A stretch of 64,000 nucleotides of DNA. It comes from Gammaproteobacteria bacterium (GTDB taxonomy: Bacteria; Pseudomonadota; Gammaproteobacteria; Steroidobacterales; Steroidobacteraceae). The notes under the pieces are model-generated. The model was not told the origin of the DNA and searched no databases. It was given only the letters and a program-made list of their open reading frames with translations. Position numbers and translations under genes: made by a program. Numbering within the stretch: position 1 is the stretch's first letter; the number at the start of each line of letters is the position of its first letter. The stretch is taken from positions 47,551 to 111,550 of the forward strand of contig SCUD01000078.1 in assembly GCA_004297335.1 (NCBI GenBank), given 5' to 3'. Positions 12,282 through 22,448 of the stretch are shown one piece after another.

Positions 12282-13098
12282 CAGTTTCCCTGTGATTGTT
12301 GCTGTCGCCGTCACTGGCCGGTCCGGCCACGGCGGCCACCGGTCCCGCCGGCGGCGGGGTGCCGTTCCAGCCGATGGCAAAGCCATTCGAGTAGCGCATG
12401 TCGATGTAGCGGATCTCGGCGGCGCGACCGGCAATGACGCCCGCCGCAACGTCGACGAATCGATCCATGCGCTCGTCCACCTGGCGCCGGCCGAGGCGCA
12501 CGCTCACGCCGTTCAGCAGGCCGAGTTCCCAGGCGCCGCGGGCATCGACCCTGAGCGCCATCAGGCGCAGGCCCTGCTCGATGAGCCGTCCCTGGATCGC
12601 CAGGTAGCGCTGCGCCACCTGCGACTCGCTGCCCGGCGGCCCGTCGAGGCGCGGCAGCTCCGGCGGTGGATGCAGCACCCCGGTCGCGAACAGCTCGCCG
12701 CGCGTATTCAGCAATCCGTCCTCGCCCCAGCGCGCGGCCACCTGCTGCTCGACGATCTCGATGACCACGCGGTCCGGCCAGCGCCGCTCGACGCGGGCGC
12801 GGTCGACCCAGGTGAGGCCCTCGAGTGCGCGGCGCAGCGCGCCGAGATCCGCACTGATGTAGCCGCCGTCGAGCGCACGACGCGCGGCCTGTTCGATCTC
12901 GAGCGCGGTGACCCGCTCGAGGGCCCCGTGCACGACGATGCGCCGCACCGGCTGGTCGAGCCCGGCGGCCATCAGGCCGGTGAGCGCGGCGACCGCCAGC
13001 AGGGCGCCGGCCGTGCGCAGGACCACCGGCCAGGCGATCTCCGGCAGCTGGAACCTGGGGCCGGGCGGACGCCGGCGATTGCGCCTGCGCTTCAGCAT
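12274..13098 (-). CDS. ftsQ: Cell division protein FtsQ
   Basis: Bitopic inner-membrane divisome protein that links FtsK to FtsB/FtsL. 274 residues: a basic cytoplasmic tail (MLKRRRNRRRPPG), one membrane segment (about 26-45), a POTRA domain (VRRIVVHGALERVT) and the beta domain (RARVERRWPDRVVIEIVEQQ). A Pro/Ala-rich tail ends the protein. The start overlaps the ddlB stop by 7 nt and the stop overlaps the ftsA start. Confidence 0.94.
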   Translation of the reverse strand: MLKRRRNRRRPPGPRFQLPEIAWPVVLRTAGALLAVAALTGLMAAGLDQPVRRIVVHGALERVTALEIEQAARRALDGGYISADLGALRRALEGLTWVDRARVERRWPDRVVIEIVEQQVAARWGEDGLLNTRGELFATGVLHPPPELPRLDGPPGSESQVAQRYLAIQGRLIEQGLRLMALRVDARGAWELGLLNGVSVRLGRRQVDERMDRFVDVAAGVIAGRAAEIRYIDMRYSNGFAIGWNGTPPPAGPVAAVAGPASDGDSNNHRETDG

Positions 13099-14072
13099 GA
13101 CGGCTCCGAACGCGAGCGCGCGAAGCTCGTCTCGAGCACGCGCCAGGCCAGTTCCGCGAAGTCGATGCCAGCCGCGGCCGCGGCCATCGGCACGAGGCTG
13201 TGGCCGGTCATGCCGGGTACCGTGTTGATCTCCAGCAGCAGCGGGACACCATCGCCGCCGGCGATGAAGTCGACCCGACCCCAGCCCTGGGCGCCGACCG
13301 CGGCGAAGGTGGCGAGCGCCGCGCGCGCCAGCGCCGCCTCCTGCGCCGGCGCCAGGCCACAGGGAATCCGGTAGCGCGTGTCGCTGGCGAAGTACTTGGC
13401 CTCGTAGTCGTAGAATTCCCGCGGCGTTTCGATCGCGATCGCCGGCAGCGCCGCACCCTGCAGCACGGCCACCGTCAGTTCGCGCCCGCTGATCCAGCGC
13501 TCCGCGATGACGACCGGATCGTGCGCAGCGGCCCCGCGCCAGGCCGCTTCGAGTTCGCTGGCCGCGACCACGCGGCTCATGCCGACGCTCGATCCCTGGC
13601 TGGCCGGTTTCACGGCCAGCGGCAGGCCGAGCGCGGCCAGCGCTGGTGCGAAATCCGCAGGCCCGGCCAGCAGGTGAAAATCAGGAGTCGCGATCCCCGC
13701 GGCCCGGGCCACGCGCTTGGTGCGCAGCTTGTCCATCCCAAGGGCCGATCCCAGCACGCCGCTGCCGGTGTACGGCAGACCCAGCCACTCGAGCGCACCC
13801 TGCACCGCGCCATCCTCGCCGCCCGGTCCGTGCAGCGCGATCCATGCGCGATCGAAGCCATCGGCCACCAGCTCGGCCAGCGGCCGGCGTGCCGGGTCGA
13901 AGGCCAGGGCCGCGACGCCGCGCGCGCGCAGGGCCTCGAGTACCGCGGCACCGCTCAGCAGCGAGATCTCGCGTTCCGCCGAATCGCCGCCCATCAGCAC
14001 GGCGACGCGGCCGAATTCCGCGGCAGCACTGACGCGGCGGAACTCAGCCCCGGCAGCACGCACACGGCTCAT
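13092..14072 (-). CDS. ddlB: D-alanine--D-alanine ligase
   Basis: ATP-grasp enzyme making the D-Ala-D-Ala dipeptide that MurF adds to the peptidoglycan precursor. 326 residues, slightly longer than the roughly 306 of E. coli DdlB because of an N-terminal extension ([13 protein letters not shown]). Motifs: VAVLMGGDSAEREISL, LHGPGGEDGAVQG, KPASQGSSVGMS, and LLEINTVPGMTGHSLVP at the metal and phosphate site. The ATG at 14072 overlaps the murB stop by 4 nt (ATGA); longer upstream frames are Arg-rich and lie inside murB. Confidence 0.96.
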   Translation of the reverse strand: MSRVRAAGAEFRRVSAAAEFGRVAVLMGGDSAEREISLLSGAAVLEALRARGVAALAFDPARRPLAELVADGFDRAWIALHGPGGEDGAVQGALEWLGLPYTGSGVLGSALGMDKLRTKRVARAAGIATPDFHLLAGPADFAPALAALGLPLAVKPASQGSSVGMSRVVAASELEAAWRGAAAHDPVVIAERWISGRELTVAVLQGAALPAIAIETPREFYDYEAKYFASDTRYRIPCGLAPAQEAALARAALATFAAVGAQGWGRVDFIAGGDGVPLLLEINTVPGMTGHSLVPMAAAAAGIDFAELAWRVLETSFARSRSEPSC

Positions 14073-14968
14073 GCGGCTTCTCCAAGGATGCGCACTTCGG
14101 GTTCGAGCCGCACTCCATGTACGTCCTGGACCACGGCCTGCACGTGACGCAGCAGGGCCTCGAGATCCGCGGCAGTCGCGGTCCCCTCGTTGACGATGAA
14201 GTTTGCGTGCCGGGTCGAGACCACGGCACCACCGATGCGGCAGCCCTTCAATCCCGCAGCCTCGATCAGGCGGGCCGCATGGTCGCCGGGTGGATTGCGG
14301 AACACCGACCCGCAGGTCCGCTCGTTGATCGGCTGGGTCTGCCGCCGCCGCTCGAGCAGCGCGTTGATCGTCGCGAGATCGGCATCCGGCCGCTGCTCGA
14401 GGCCGAAGGTCGCCGCGAGGAACCACTCGTCCGGGACGGGCGGGGTCACACTGCGGTAGCCCCAGTGATATTCGCTGGCGGCACGCCGGCGCCGCTCACC
14501 GGCACGGTTGATCACCTCGACCTCGGCGACCAGCGGCCAGGTCTCGCCACCCCAGGCTCCGGCATTCATCGCCAGCGCACCCCCGACCGTGCCCGGGATG
14601 CCCGCGAAGAACTCCGCCGGCCCAAGCTGCCACTGCACGCAGCGTCGCCCGAGCCGGGCGCAGGCGACTCCGGCCTCCGCGCGCACCCGCAGCTCGCCGA
14701 CCCGCTCGAGGCCGTCCAGGATGCCGTGCACCGAGATCACCGCGCCCCGGATGCCGCCGTCGCGCACCAGCAGGTTGCTGCCGAGGCCAACCCAGGTGAC
14801 CGGCTCCTGCGGCGGCAGCGCGCGCAGGAATGCCGCGAGATCCTCGGCATCGCGCGGCTCGAACCACAGCTCGGCGGGGCCGCCGGCGCGCCAGGAGGTA
14901 TGGCGCGACATCGGCTCGGCGAGCCGCACGCGATCCGCGAATGCTGCCGGGGCCGGGCGCCCGTTCAT
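14069..14968 (-). CDS. murB: UDP-N-acetylenolpyruvoylglucosamine reductase
   Basis: FAD-dependent NADPH enzyme that reduces enolpyruvyl-UDP-GlcNAc to UDP-MurNAc. 299 residues, a type II MurB (the short form common outside enterobacteria). Motifs: [32 protein letters not shown] for [23 protein letters not shown], and [21 protein letters not shown] with the proton-donor Ser in GSVFRNP. It overlaps murC and ddlB by 4 nt each. Confidence 0.96.
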   Translation of the reverse strand: MNGRPAPAAFADRVRLAEPMSRHTSWRAGGPAELWFEPRDAEDLAAFLRALPPQEPVTWVGLGSNLLVRDGGIRGAVISVHGILDGLERVGELRVRAEAGVACARLGRRCVQWQLGPAEFFAGIPGTVGGALAMNAGAWGGETWPLVAEVEVINRAGERRRRAASEYHWGYRSVTPPVPDEWFLAATFGLEQRPDADLATINALLERRRQTQPINERTCGSVFRNPPGDHAARLIEAAGLKGCRIGGAVVSTRHANFIVNEGTATAADLEALLRHVQAVVQDVHGVRLEPEVRILGEAA

Positions 14969-16374
14969 GCCGGAGCTCCTGCCGCCAGCCGCGCCGGCAG
15001 TTCCTGCGCGACCGCACCGATGCTGCCCGCTCCCATCGTCAGCACGACGTCGCCGTCCCGCACCAGGCCGGCGAGCGTCGCCGCAATTTCACCCGGGTCC
15101 TCGACAAACACCGGCTCGATCCGGCCGCGGCCACGGACCGCGCGGCAGATCGCGCGCCCGTCGGCATTCGGTATCGGCACTTCGCCGGCCGCATAGACCT
15201 CGGTGACTACCAGCGCATCCGCACCGGCAAGCACGCGGCCGAAATCCTCGAGCAGGTCGTGGGTGCGGGAGTAGCGGTGCGGCTGGAACACGAGCACCAG
15301 GCGGCGGCCCGGCCAGGCCTGGCGGGCGGCCGCGAGCGTGGCCTCGATTTCGGTCGGATGATGGCCATAGTCATCCACCAGCGTGACGAGGCCCGCCGGC
15401 GTGCGGACGTCGCCAAGCTGCTCGAGCCGGCGGCCGATGCCCTGGAATGACTGCAGCGCCTGCTGGATCGCGGCATCGGCGACCTCCAGTTCCGTCGCCA
15501 CGGCGATCGCGGCGAGGGCATTGCGGACGTTGTGCAGTCCCGGCAGGTTCAATGTCACCGGCAGCGGCGGTCGGCCCGGACGCAGCACGTCGAACCGGGT
15601 CTGCCCGCCCTGCGGCTCCACTGCGACGGCACGCAGGTCGGCCTCCGCGCCGAGCCCGTAGGCGGTCACCGGCCGGCCGACTTCCGGCAGCAGCCCGTGG
15701 ACGACCGGATCATCGATGCACAGCACCGCGAGGCCCCAGAACGGCAGGTTGTGCAGGAACTCGACGAAGCTCTGGCGCAGGCGCGCGAAATCCCCGCCGT
15801 ACATCACCAGGTGATCGTTGTCGATGTTGGTGACGATCGCGATGACCGGTTGCAGGTGCAGGAACGAGGCATCGCTCTCGTCGGCCTCGGCCACGAGATA
15901 ACGGCCGGCACCGAGCCGCGCATTGCTGCCGGCGCTGTTGAGCTGCCCGCCGATCACGAAGGTCGGGTCGAGGCCGCCTTCGGCGAGCACGCTCGCGACC
16001 AGGCTCGTGGTCGTGGTCTTGCCATGGGTCCCGGCCACGGCGATGCCCTGCCGGAAGCGCATCAGCTCGGCCAGCATCTCCGCGCGCCGCACGATCGGGA
16101 TGCGCGCCTCGCGGGCCGCGACCAGTTCGGGATTGTCCGCCGGAATGGCCGATGAGATGACCACGACGTCGGCACCGGCGACCTGCGCGGCGGCATGACC
16201 CATGAAGACCGTGATGCCCAGCCGTCGCAGCCGCTCGGTGACCGCGCCAGCACGCCGGTCGGAGCCCTGCACCCGGTAGCCGAGATTGACCAGCACTTCG
16301 GCGATGCCACCCATGCCGGTGCCGCCGATGCCGATCAGGTGGATCAGGCCGACGCGGCGCATGCGCTCGCTCAC
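14965..16374 (-). CDS. murC: UDP-N-acetylmuramate--L-alanine ligase
   Basis: ATP-dependent Mur ligase adding L-Ala to UDP-MurNAc. 469 residues. Motifs: [17 protein letters not shown] for UDP binding, [16 protein letters not shown] for [17 protein letters not shown], and [11 protein letters not shown] in the third domain. The GTG at 16374 is chosen: AGGAGG lies 7 nt upstream, and GTGA overlaps the murG stop by 4 nt. The ATG five codons in is too far from that box. Confidence 0.96.
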   Translation of the reverse strand: MSERMRRVGLIHLIGIGGTGMGGIAEVLVNLGYRVQGSDRRAGAVTERLRRLGITVFMGHAAAQVAGADVVVISSAIPADNPELVAAREARIPIVRRAEMLAELMRFRQGIAVAGTHGKTTTTSLVASVLAEGGLDPTFVIGGQLNSAGSNARLGAGRYLVAEADESDASFLHLQPVIAIVTNIDNDHLVMYGGDFARLRQSFVEFLHNLPFWGLAVLCIDDPVVHGLLPEVGRPVTAYGLGAEADLRAVAVEPQGGQTRFDVLRPGRPPLPVTLNLPGLHNVRNALAAIAVATELEVADAAIQQALQSFQGIGRRLEQLGDVRTPAGLVTLVDDYGHHPTEIEATLAAARQAWPGRRLVLVFQPHRYSRTHDLLEDFGRVLAGADALVVTEVYAAGEVPIPNADGRAICRAVRGRGRIEPVFVEDPGEIAATLAGLVRDGDVVLTMGAGSIGAVAQELPARLAAGAPA

Positions 16375-17459
16375 CGGCGTTCCTCCTCGGCCGCGAGGCA
16401 CAGCCCGGCAACGCGCTCCGCGGCATCGGTGATTGCCCGGGCCCGCGCGGCCTCGGCCATTTCCACCAGGCCGGCGCGACCGCGCGCGCACAGCGCGGCG
16501 AGTTCATCCGCAAGGTTCAGTGGGCTGAGGCCACGCTCCGCGACCATCCGGGCCGCGCCAGCCGCGACCAGCCAGCCGGCGTTGCGCGCCTGGTGATCGT
16601 CCACCGCGGCCGGGAACGGCACCAGCAGTGCGGGCACGCCGGCCGCCGCAAGTTCGGCGACCGTCAGCGCGCCGGCGCGCGCCACCACCAGATCTGCCTC
16701 CGCATAGGCCGCGGCCATGTCATCGATGAAGGACCGTACTTCGGCCGCGATACCGCGCTCGCGATAGGCGCGCGCGGTTGCCTCGGCCTCGCGGGCGCCG
16801 GTCTGGTGCAGGATCTGTGGCCGCTCAGCCGCCGGCAGCCGGGCCAGCGCGTCGGGCAGCAGGCGGTTCAGCGCTGCGGATCCCTGGCTGCCGCCAAAAA
16901 CCAGCAGTCGCAGCGGTCCGGTGCGTCCGGCGTAGCGTTCGCGCGGCGGTGGCAGCGCGGCGATGGCAGCGCGTACCGGATTGCCGACGTGCACGGCATG
17001 GCGGACGGCCGGGAAGCTGCCCGGGAAGCCTTCCGCAACCCGTGCGGCCACGCGCGCGAGCCAGCGGTTGGTCAGGCCGGCGACGGCGTTCTGCTCGTGG
17101 ATCACCAGCGGAATGCGCGCCAGCCAGGCAGCGACACCGCCAGGGCCGGAAACGAAGCCGCCGCAACCGAGCACGACGCCGGGACGCCGCCGGTGCAGCG
17201 CGGCCCGCGCCTGCCACACGGCGCGCGCCAGCGTGAACGGGGCCAGCAGCCAGCCGCGCAGCCCGCGACCACGCAGGCCTTCGACGTCGATCCACTCGAC
17301 CGGATAGCCGGCCGCCGGCACGAGGCGCGCCTCGATGCCGCGGCGCGTGCCCAGCCAGATCACCTCGCGGCTGCGTGCGCCGAGCACCGCGGCAACCGCC
17401 AGCGCCGGAAACACATGGCCACCGGTGCCGCCCGCCATGATCAGCACCGGCGGACTCAT
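16371..17459 (-). CDS. murG: Lipid II synthase MurG (UDP-GlcNAc transferase)
   Basis: Peripheral inner-membrane GT-B glycosyltransferase that adds GlcNAc to lipid I, making lipid II. 362 residues. Motifs: [17 protein letters not shown] (N-terminal G-loop), [30 protein letters not shown], and [24 protein letters not shown] for donor binding. It overlaps ftsW and murC by 4 nt each. Confidence 0.97.
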   Translation of the reverse strand: MSPPVLIMAGGTGGHVFPALAVAAVLGARSREVIWLGTRRGIEARLVPAAGYPVEWIDVEGLRGRGLRGWLLAPFTLARAVWQARAALHRRRPGVVLGCGGFVSGPGGVAAWLARIPLVIHEQNAVAGLTNRWLARVAARVAEGFPGSFPAVRHAVHVGNPVRAAIAALPPPRERYAGRTGPLRLLVFGGSQGSAALNRLLPDALARLPAAERPQILHQTGAREAEATARAYRERGIAAEVRSFIDDMAAAYAEADLVVARAGALTVAELAAAGVPALLVPFPAAVDDHQARNAGWLVAAGAARMVAERGLSPLNLADELAALCARGRAGLVEMAEAARARAITDAAERVAGLCLAAEEERR

Positions 17460-18643
17460 GCCTCACCCCCGGCATCGGTGCTCGCCACCCGGCCCGTGGC
17501 CATGACCTCGTGATGGATCCGCAACAGCATGCCGACCCATGCCAGCGTCACCACGAGGCTCGAGCGCCCGTAGGACATCAGTGGCAGCGTGAGGCCCTTG
17601 GTCGGCAGCAGTCCCATGTTGACGCCGATGTTGATGAAGGCCTGCAGGCCGAGCCAGACCCCGAAGCCGGCGGCGAGACAGGCGTGCAGCGGCAGGGCCG
17701 CGCCGGCAGCCAGCCGCGCGAGCCGCAGGCTGCGCAGCACCAGCACCAGGAAGCCGGCGACGATCACCAGGACGCCGAGCAGCCCGAATTCCTCGGCCGC
17801 CACCGCGAACACGAAATCGGTGTGCGCCTCTGGCAGGTAGAACAGCTTCTGGATGCTGGAGCCGAGCCCGACACCCAGCCACTCGCCACGACCGATCGCG
17901 ATCAGTGATTGCGTGAGCTGGAAGCCGCTGTTGAATGGATCCGCCCAGGGATCCAGGAAGGTCATCAGGCGCTGCATCCGGTAGCCACTCGACAGCGCCA
18001 GCACCGCGGCGCCGACCACCCCGACCGCGAGTACCAGCGCCACGTCGCGCAGCCGGGCCCCGGCCACGAACAGGATCGCGACCCCGGTGATGCCGAGCAC
18101 GGCTGCGGCGCCGAAGTCCGGCTCCAGCAGCAGCAGCAGCGCGGCCACGCCAAGCACCGCGAGCGGCTTCAGGAACCCGGCGGTCGAGGCCCGCAGCTCC
18201 TCCTGGTGGCGCACGGCATAGACCGCGACGTAACCGAGCAGCATCCAGCGGGCCAGCTCCGATGGCTGGAAGTTGAACACGCCGATCCGGATCCAGCGCC
18301 GGCTGCCGTTGACCTCGTGCCCGAGACCGGGAATCAGCACGACCAGCAGCAGCAGGATGGACCCGCCAAGCAGCAGCGGCGCACCGCGCTGCCACAGCGT
18401 GATCGGCACGGCCAGCATGCCCACGGCCAGCAGCAGCCCCGCCAGCATCGAGAACAGCTGGCGCTCAAAGTGAAAGAACGGATCGCCGCTCTGTCGCTCG
18501 GCGATCGTCAGCGAGGCCGAGGCCACCATGATCAGCCCGGCCAGCAGCAGCAGCAGCGTGGTGATCACGATGACCGGATCGAGCGCCAGCCGGGGCTGGC
18601 GGCCGGCCGAGCGCGAGTGCTGCAGGGCGATGCTTGCGCTCAT
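17456..18643 (-). CDS. ftsW: Septal peptidoglycan glycosyltransferase FtsW
   Basis: SEDS-family polytopic membrane protein that polymerises lipid II at the septum together with FtsI. 395 residues with about ten membrane segments. Characteristic parts: LVVLIPGLGHEVNGSRRWI, FQPSELARWMLL, LLEPDFGAA (with the conserved Asp of the SEDS catalytic site), GVGLGSSIQKLFYLPEAHTD and LPLMSYGRSSLVV. The ATG at 18643 overlaps the murD stop as ATGA. Confidence 0.96.
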   Translation of the reverse strand: MSASIALQHSRSAGRQPRLALDPVIVITTLLLLLAGLIMVASASLTIAERQSGDPFFHFERQLFSMLAGLLLAVGMLAVPITLWQRGAPLLLGGSILLLLVVLIPGLGHEVNGSRRWIRIGVFNFQPSELARWMLLGYVAVYAVRHQEELRASTAGFLKPLAVLGVAALLLLLEPDFGAAAVLGITGVAILFVAGARLRDVALVLAVGVVGAAVLALSSGYRMQRLMTFLDPWADPFNSGFQLTQSLIAIGRGEWLGVGLGSSIQKLFYLPEAHTDFVFAVAAEEFGLLGVLVIVAGFLVLVLRSLRLARLAAGAALPLHACLAAGFGVWLGLQAFINIGVNMGLLPTKGLTLPLMSYGRSSLVVTLAWVGMLLRIHHEVMATGRVASTDAGGEA

Positions 18644-19977
18644 GCCGGCAGCCCACGCACGGCGGCCACGAAGACCTCGCCACGGTGCGCATAGTCGCGG
18701 AACATGTCGAAGCTCGCGCAGGCCGGCGACAGCAGCACGGTGTCGCCGGCCGCGGCGACACTGGCCGCCGCGGCGACCGCCGCCGGCAGCGACTCCGCGA
18801 GCGACACCGTCGAGCTGCCTGCCAATGCGGCGGCGAGCTCGGGCGCGGCGCGCCCGATCAGGATCACCTGCCGGACCTTGCCCCTGCAGGCCGCCGCCAG
18901 AGGCCGGAAGTCCTGGCCCTTGCCCTCGCCCCCGGCAATCAGCAGCAGCGGCCCCTCGAGCCCGGCAATCGCCGCCGTCGTGGCGCCGACGTTGGTCCCC
19001 TTGGAGTCGTCGATCCAGGTGACGCCACGCCAGGCGCGCACGTGCTGCGTGCGATGCGCCAGGCCGGCGAAGCGCTCGAGCACTCCGGTCATCGCCGCGC
19101 GCGGGAATCCGCAGGCATCGCCGACTGCCAGGGCCGCTAGGGCATTGGCGGCATTGTGGCGTCCCGGCAGACGCAGGCGGGAGACCGGCAGCAGCGCGGT
19201 GTCTCCGGCCGCCAGCCACTCGCCGTCGGCGCACTGCAGCACGCAGTAGTCCGCACCCGGGCGGTGCAGGCTGAAGCCCAGCCGGCGCTGGCCGGGCCGC
19301 GGCATCAGGGTCACCAGCGGATCATCGAGGTTCACGACCGCGGTGTGCGCGTGGTCGAAGACGCGCGCCTTCGCCGCGGCATAGCCAGCGAGATCGGGAT
19401 AGCGGTCGAGGTGATCCGGGGTCAGGTTGAGCACCGCGGCGACCTCGGGCTGCAGCGAGTAGGTCGTCTCGAGCTGGAACGACGACAGCTCGAGGACATA
19501 GAGCGCCGCCGGCGGACCCGCCAGCAGCTCGAGGGCCGGCGGCCCCAGGTTGCCGCCAACCTGGACATCGACGCCGGCCGCGCGGGCCATCTCGCCGACC
19601 AGGGTCGTGACCGTGCTCTTGCCGTTGCTGCCGGTGATGGCGACGATGCGGCCACCCGCCTCGCGCGCGAACAGTTCGATGTCACCGACGAGTTCGAGGC
19701 CCTGCGCCGCGGCCGCGCGCAGGACCGGCTCGGACAGCGCCACGCCCGGCGAGACGATGATCTGGTCCGCGCCCGCGAACACGGCCGGATCGAAGCCACC
19801 GAGCGCCAGCCGCGCCTGCGGCGCGATGCGGCCGAGTTCGGCGAGGCCCGGCGGCGCCACCCGGCTGTCGGTGACCGCCAGCCGGTGGCCGCGCGCCGCC
19901 AGGTGGCGGGCGCAGGACACGCCGGTCTGGCCGAGGCCGACGATCACGCTGTAGGGATGGCTGGCGGTCGCGTGCAT
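18640..19977 (-). CDS. murD: UDP-N-acetylmuramoylalanine--D-glutamate ligase
   Basis: Mur ligase adding D-Glu to UDP-MurNAc-L-Ala. 445 residues. Motifs: VIVGLGQTGVSCARHLAARG for UDP, AITGSNGKSTVTTLVGEM for ATP, LELSSFQLETTYSL, HRTQHVRAWRGVTWIDDSKGTN, and LLIAGGEGKGQDF. The start overlaps the mraY stop by 1 nt (TGATG), and the stop overlaps ftsW. Confidence 0.96.
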   Translation of the reverse strand: MHATASHPYSVIVGLGQTGVSCARHLAARGHRLAVTDSRVAPPGLAELGRIAPQARLALGGFDPAVFAGADQIIVSPGVALSEPVLRAAAAQGLELVGDIELFAREAGGRIVAITGSNGKSTVTTLVGEMARAAGVDVQVGGNLGPPALELLAGPPAALYVLELSSFQLETTYSLQPEVAAVLNLTPDHLDRYPDLAGYAAAKARVFDHAHTAVVNLDDPLVTLMPRPGQRRLGFSLHRPGADYCVLQCADGEWLAAGDTALLPVSRLRLPGRHNAANALAALAVGDACGFPRAAMTGVLERFAGLAHRTQHVRAWRGVTWIDDSKGTNVGATTAAIAGLEGPLLLIAGGEGKGQDFRPLAAACRGKVRQVILIGRAAPELAAALAGSSTVSLAESLPAAVAAAASVAAAGDTVLLSPACASFDMFRDYAHRGEVFVAAVRGLPA

Positions 19978-21062
19978 CAGCGCAGCTTCAGCGTCGCCAG
20001 TCCGACCAGGACCAGCATGAAGGAGATGATCCAGAAACGTACGATCACCTTGGGCTCGGCCCAGCCCTTGAGTTCAAAGTGGTGGTGGATCGGCGCCATG
20101 CGGAAGATGCGCTTGCCGCGCAGGCGGAACGAGGCGACCTGCAGCATCACCGAGACGGTCTCGAGCACGAACAGGCCGCCCATGATCGCGAGCACGATCT
20201 CCTGGCGGACGATGACCGCGACGACGCCGAGCGCCGCACCGAGCGCGAGCGCACCGATGTCGCCCATGAAGACCTGCGCCGGGTAGGTGTTGAACCAGAG
20301 GAAGCCGAGGCCGGCACCGACGATCGTCGCGAGGAAGACCAGCATCTCGCCGGCGCCCGGCACATAGGGAATCTGCAGGTAGTTCGCAAAGTTGACGTTG
20401 CCGGTCGCATAGGCGAACACGCCGAGCCCGCCGGCGACCATCACGCAGGGCATGATCGCGAGCCCGTCGAGCCCGTCGGTGAGGTTGACGGCATTGCTGG
20501 TACCGACGATCACGAAGTAGGTCAGCACGATGAACGCGCCGGCACCCATCGGCAGCGCGACGGTCTTGAAGAATGGCAGGTACAGCGCGGTCTCGGCCGG
20601 AGACTCTGCCATGCTCCACAGCGCGAGCGCGGCGGCGAGCCCGGCCGCCGACTGCCACAGGTACTTCCAGCGTGGCGCGAGCCCGCGGGGATTGCGCACG
20701 ATCAGCTTGAGCCAGTCGTCCAGGAAGCCGATGGCGCCGAAGGCCAGCGTGACCCCGAGGGCGATCCAGATGAAGCGGCTGCCGGGATCGGCCCACAGCA
20801 GCGTGCCGGCGCCGATCGCCACCAGGATCAGCGCGCCGCCCATCGTCGGCGTGCCCATCTTGCCGAGATGCGTGTCGGGCCCGTCTTCGCGCACGACCTG
20901 GCCGATCTGGCGCGCCACCAGCAGCCGGATCATCGCCGGACCGACCAGCAGTGCGATGGACAGCGCGGTCAGTGCCGCGAGGATCGCGCGCAGCGTCAGG
21001 TAGCGGAAGACGCGGAAGCCGCCGTAATACCCCGCCAGCCAGTCGAACAGTTCGAACAGCAT
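19977..21062 (-). CDS. mraY: Phospho-N-acetylmuramoyl-pentapeptide transferase
   Basis: Integral membrane enzyme that moves phospho-MurNAc-pentapeptide from UDP to undecaprenyl phosphate, giving lipid I. 361 residues, about ten membrane segments. Motifs: [18 protein letters not shown] (metal Asp pair), [36 protein letters not shown], and [19 protein letters not shown] (the family HHH motif). Confidence 0.98.
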   Translation of the reverse strand: MLFELFDWLAGYYGGFRVFRYLTLRAILAALTALSIALLVGPAMIRLLVARQIGQVVREDGPDTHLGKMGTPTMGGALILVAIGAGTLLWADPGSRFIWIALGVTLAFGAIGFLDDWLKLIVRNPRGLAPRWKYLWQSAAGLAAALALWSMAESPAETALYLPFFKTVALPMGAGAFIVLTYFVIVGTSNAVNLTDGLDGLAIMPCVMVAGGLGVFAYATGNVNFANYLQIPYVPGAGEMLVFLATIVGAGLGFLWFNTYPAQVFMGDIGALALGAALGVVAVIVRQEIVLAIMGGLFVLETVSVMLQVASFRLRGKRIFRMAPIHHHFELKGWAEPKVIVRFWIISFMLVLVGLATLKLR

Positions 21063-21071
21063 CGCCCCCCC

Positions 21072-22448
21072 TCAGCCGCCGCTGGCCGCGGCCGGCGGCG
21101 GCTCGCGCAGCCGCTCTACGACCCGCTCGAGGCGGTTGATCCGCGAACCCTTGACCAGCACGGTCATGCAAGGGGCCAGCTCCGCCGCGACGGCCTCGGC
21201 GAGGCCGGGCACATCGGCGAACCAGGTCGCACGCGGGCCAAACGCGGCCACGGCCGCGCGCGCCGGCGCCCCGCAGGCGAACAGGCGCGAGACGCCGCGC
21301 TGGCGCGCGTACTCACCGACCTCCGCGTGGGCCGCCCCACTGTGCGCGCCCAGCTCGGCCATCTCGCCGAGTACCAGCCAGTGTTCGCCCGGCAGCTCGC
21401 ACAGGACGTCAACGCCGGCGCGCACCGAGCTCGGATTGGCGTTGTAGGAATCGTCGATCAGCCAGGCGCCACAGCGGCCCGGTTTCAGCTGCAAGCGCCC
21501 CGCGACCGGAACGGCCCGGCCGAGTCCGGCGGCGATGGCCGGCAACGACAGGCCGGCAACGCGGGCGGCGCCGGCCGCGGCCAGCGCGTTCATCACGTTG
21601 TGGCGGCCCGCAAGGCGCAGGCAGACCGGCTCGGTGGCACCTTCGTGGACGAGATCGAAGGAAGTCAGGAAGGCGCCGGCCTCGATGCGGCCGGCGATGC
21701 TGGTCGCGCGCAGTTCCGCAGGGGCCTCGATGCCGAAACTGAGGATGCGGGCGCCACGCGCCAGGCCGCGCCACAAGCCGTGGAACGGATCATCCGCATT
21801 GATCACGGCGCTGCCCGCGGAGTCCAGCGCCTCGAACAGCTCGCCCTCGGCGCGCGCCGCGCCTTCCAGACTGCCGAAGCCCTCGAGGTGCTCGGCGCCG
21901 GCGTTGGTGACGAGCGCGATCGTCGGCCGCACGATGCGCGCGAGCGCGGCGACCTCGCCGGGATGATTCGCGCCGATTTCGATCACGGCATGACGGTGCC
22001 CGGGTTCGAGGCCGAGCAGCGTCAGCGGCACTCCGATCTGGTTGTTCAGGTTGCCACGCGTGGCCAGCACCGGTCCGGAACCGGCGAGCACCGCCGCCAG
22101 CAGTTCCTTGGTCGTGGTCTTGCCGTTGCTGCCGGCGACCCCGATCACCGGCAGCTCGAAGCGCCCGCGCCAGGCCCCCGCCAGCGCACCCAGCGCCGCA
22201 GTCGTATCCGCAACCACCACCTGCGGCAACGGCACGTCGCAGGGATGATCGACGACCGCAGCCGCGGCCCCGCGCCCGGCAGCCACGGCCACGAAGTCGT
22301 GCCCGTCGAAGCGCTCGCCACGCAGGGCGACGAACAGCTCACCGCCCGCGAGCGTGCGCGAATCAGTCGCGACCCCGGCGCACTCCACATCAGCTCCGGC
22401 CCGCTGGCCGCCGGTCGCGGCGGCGATGTACTGCAGGGAAGCCTTCAC
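21072..22448 (-). CDS. murF: UDP-N-acetylmuramoyl-tripeptide--D-alanyl-D-alanine ligase
   Basis: Adds D-Ala-D-Ala (made by DdlB of the same operon) to the UDP-MurNAc tripeptide. 458 residues. Motifs: GVATDSRTLAGGELFVALRG, GVAGSNGKTTTKELLAAVL, EIGANHPGEV, and WLIDDSYNANPSSV in the third domain. GTG at 22448 is chosen: it overlaps the murE stop as GTGA and has GGAG 8 nt upstream. A longer frame start is possible but would lie inside murE. Confidence 0.95.
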   Translation of the reverse strand: MKASLQYIAAATGGQRAGADVECAGVATDSRTLAGGELFVALRGERFDGHDFVAVAAGRGAAAAVVDHPCDVPLPQVVVADTTAALGALAGAWRGRFELPVIGVAGSNGKTTTKELLAAVLAGSGPVLATRGNLNNQIGVPLTLLGLEPGHRHAVIEIGANHPGEVAALARIVRPTIALVTNAGAEHLEGFGSLEGAARAEGELFEALDSAGSAVINADDPFHGLWRGLARGARILSFGIEAPAELRATSIAGRIEAGAFLTSFDLVHEGATEPVCLRLAGRHNVMNALAAAGAARVAGLSLPAIAAGLGRAVPVAGRLQLKPGRCGAWLIDDSYNANPSSVRAGVDVLCELPGEHWLVLGEMAELGAHSGAAHAEVGEYARQRGVSRLFACGAPARAAVAAFGPRATWFADVPGLAEAVAAELAPCMTVLVKGSRINRLERVVERLREPPPAAASGG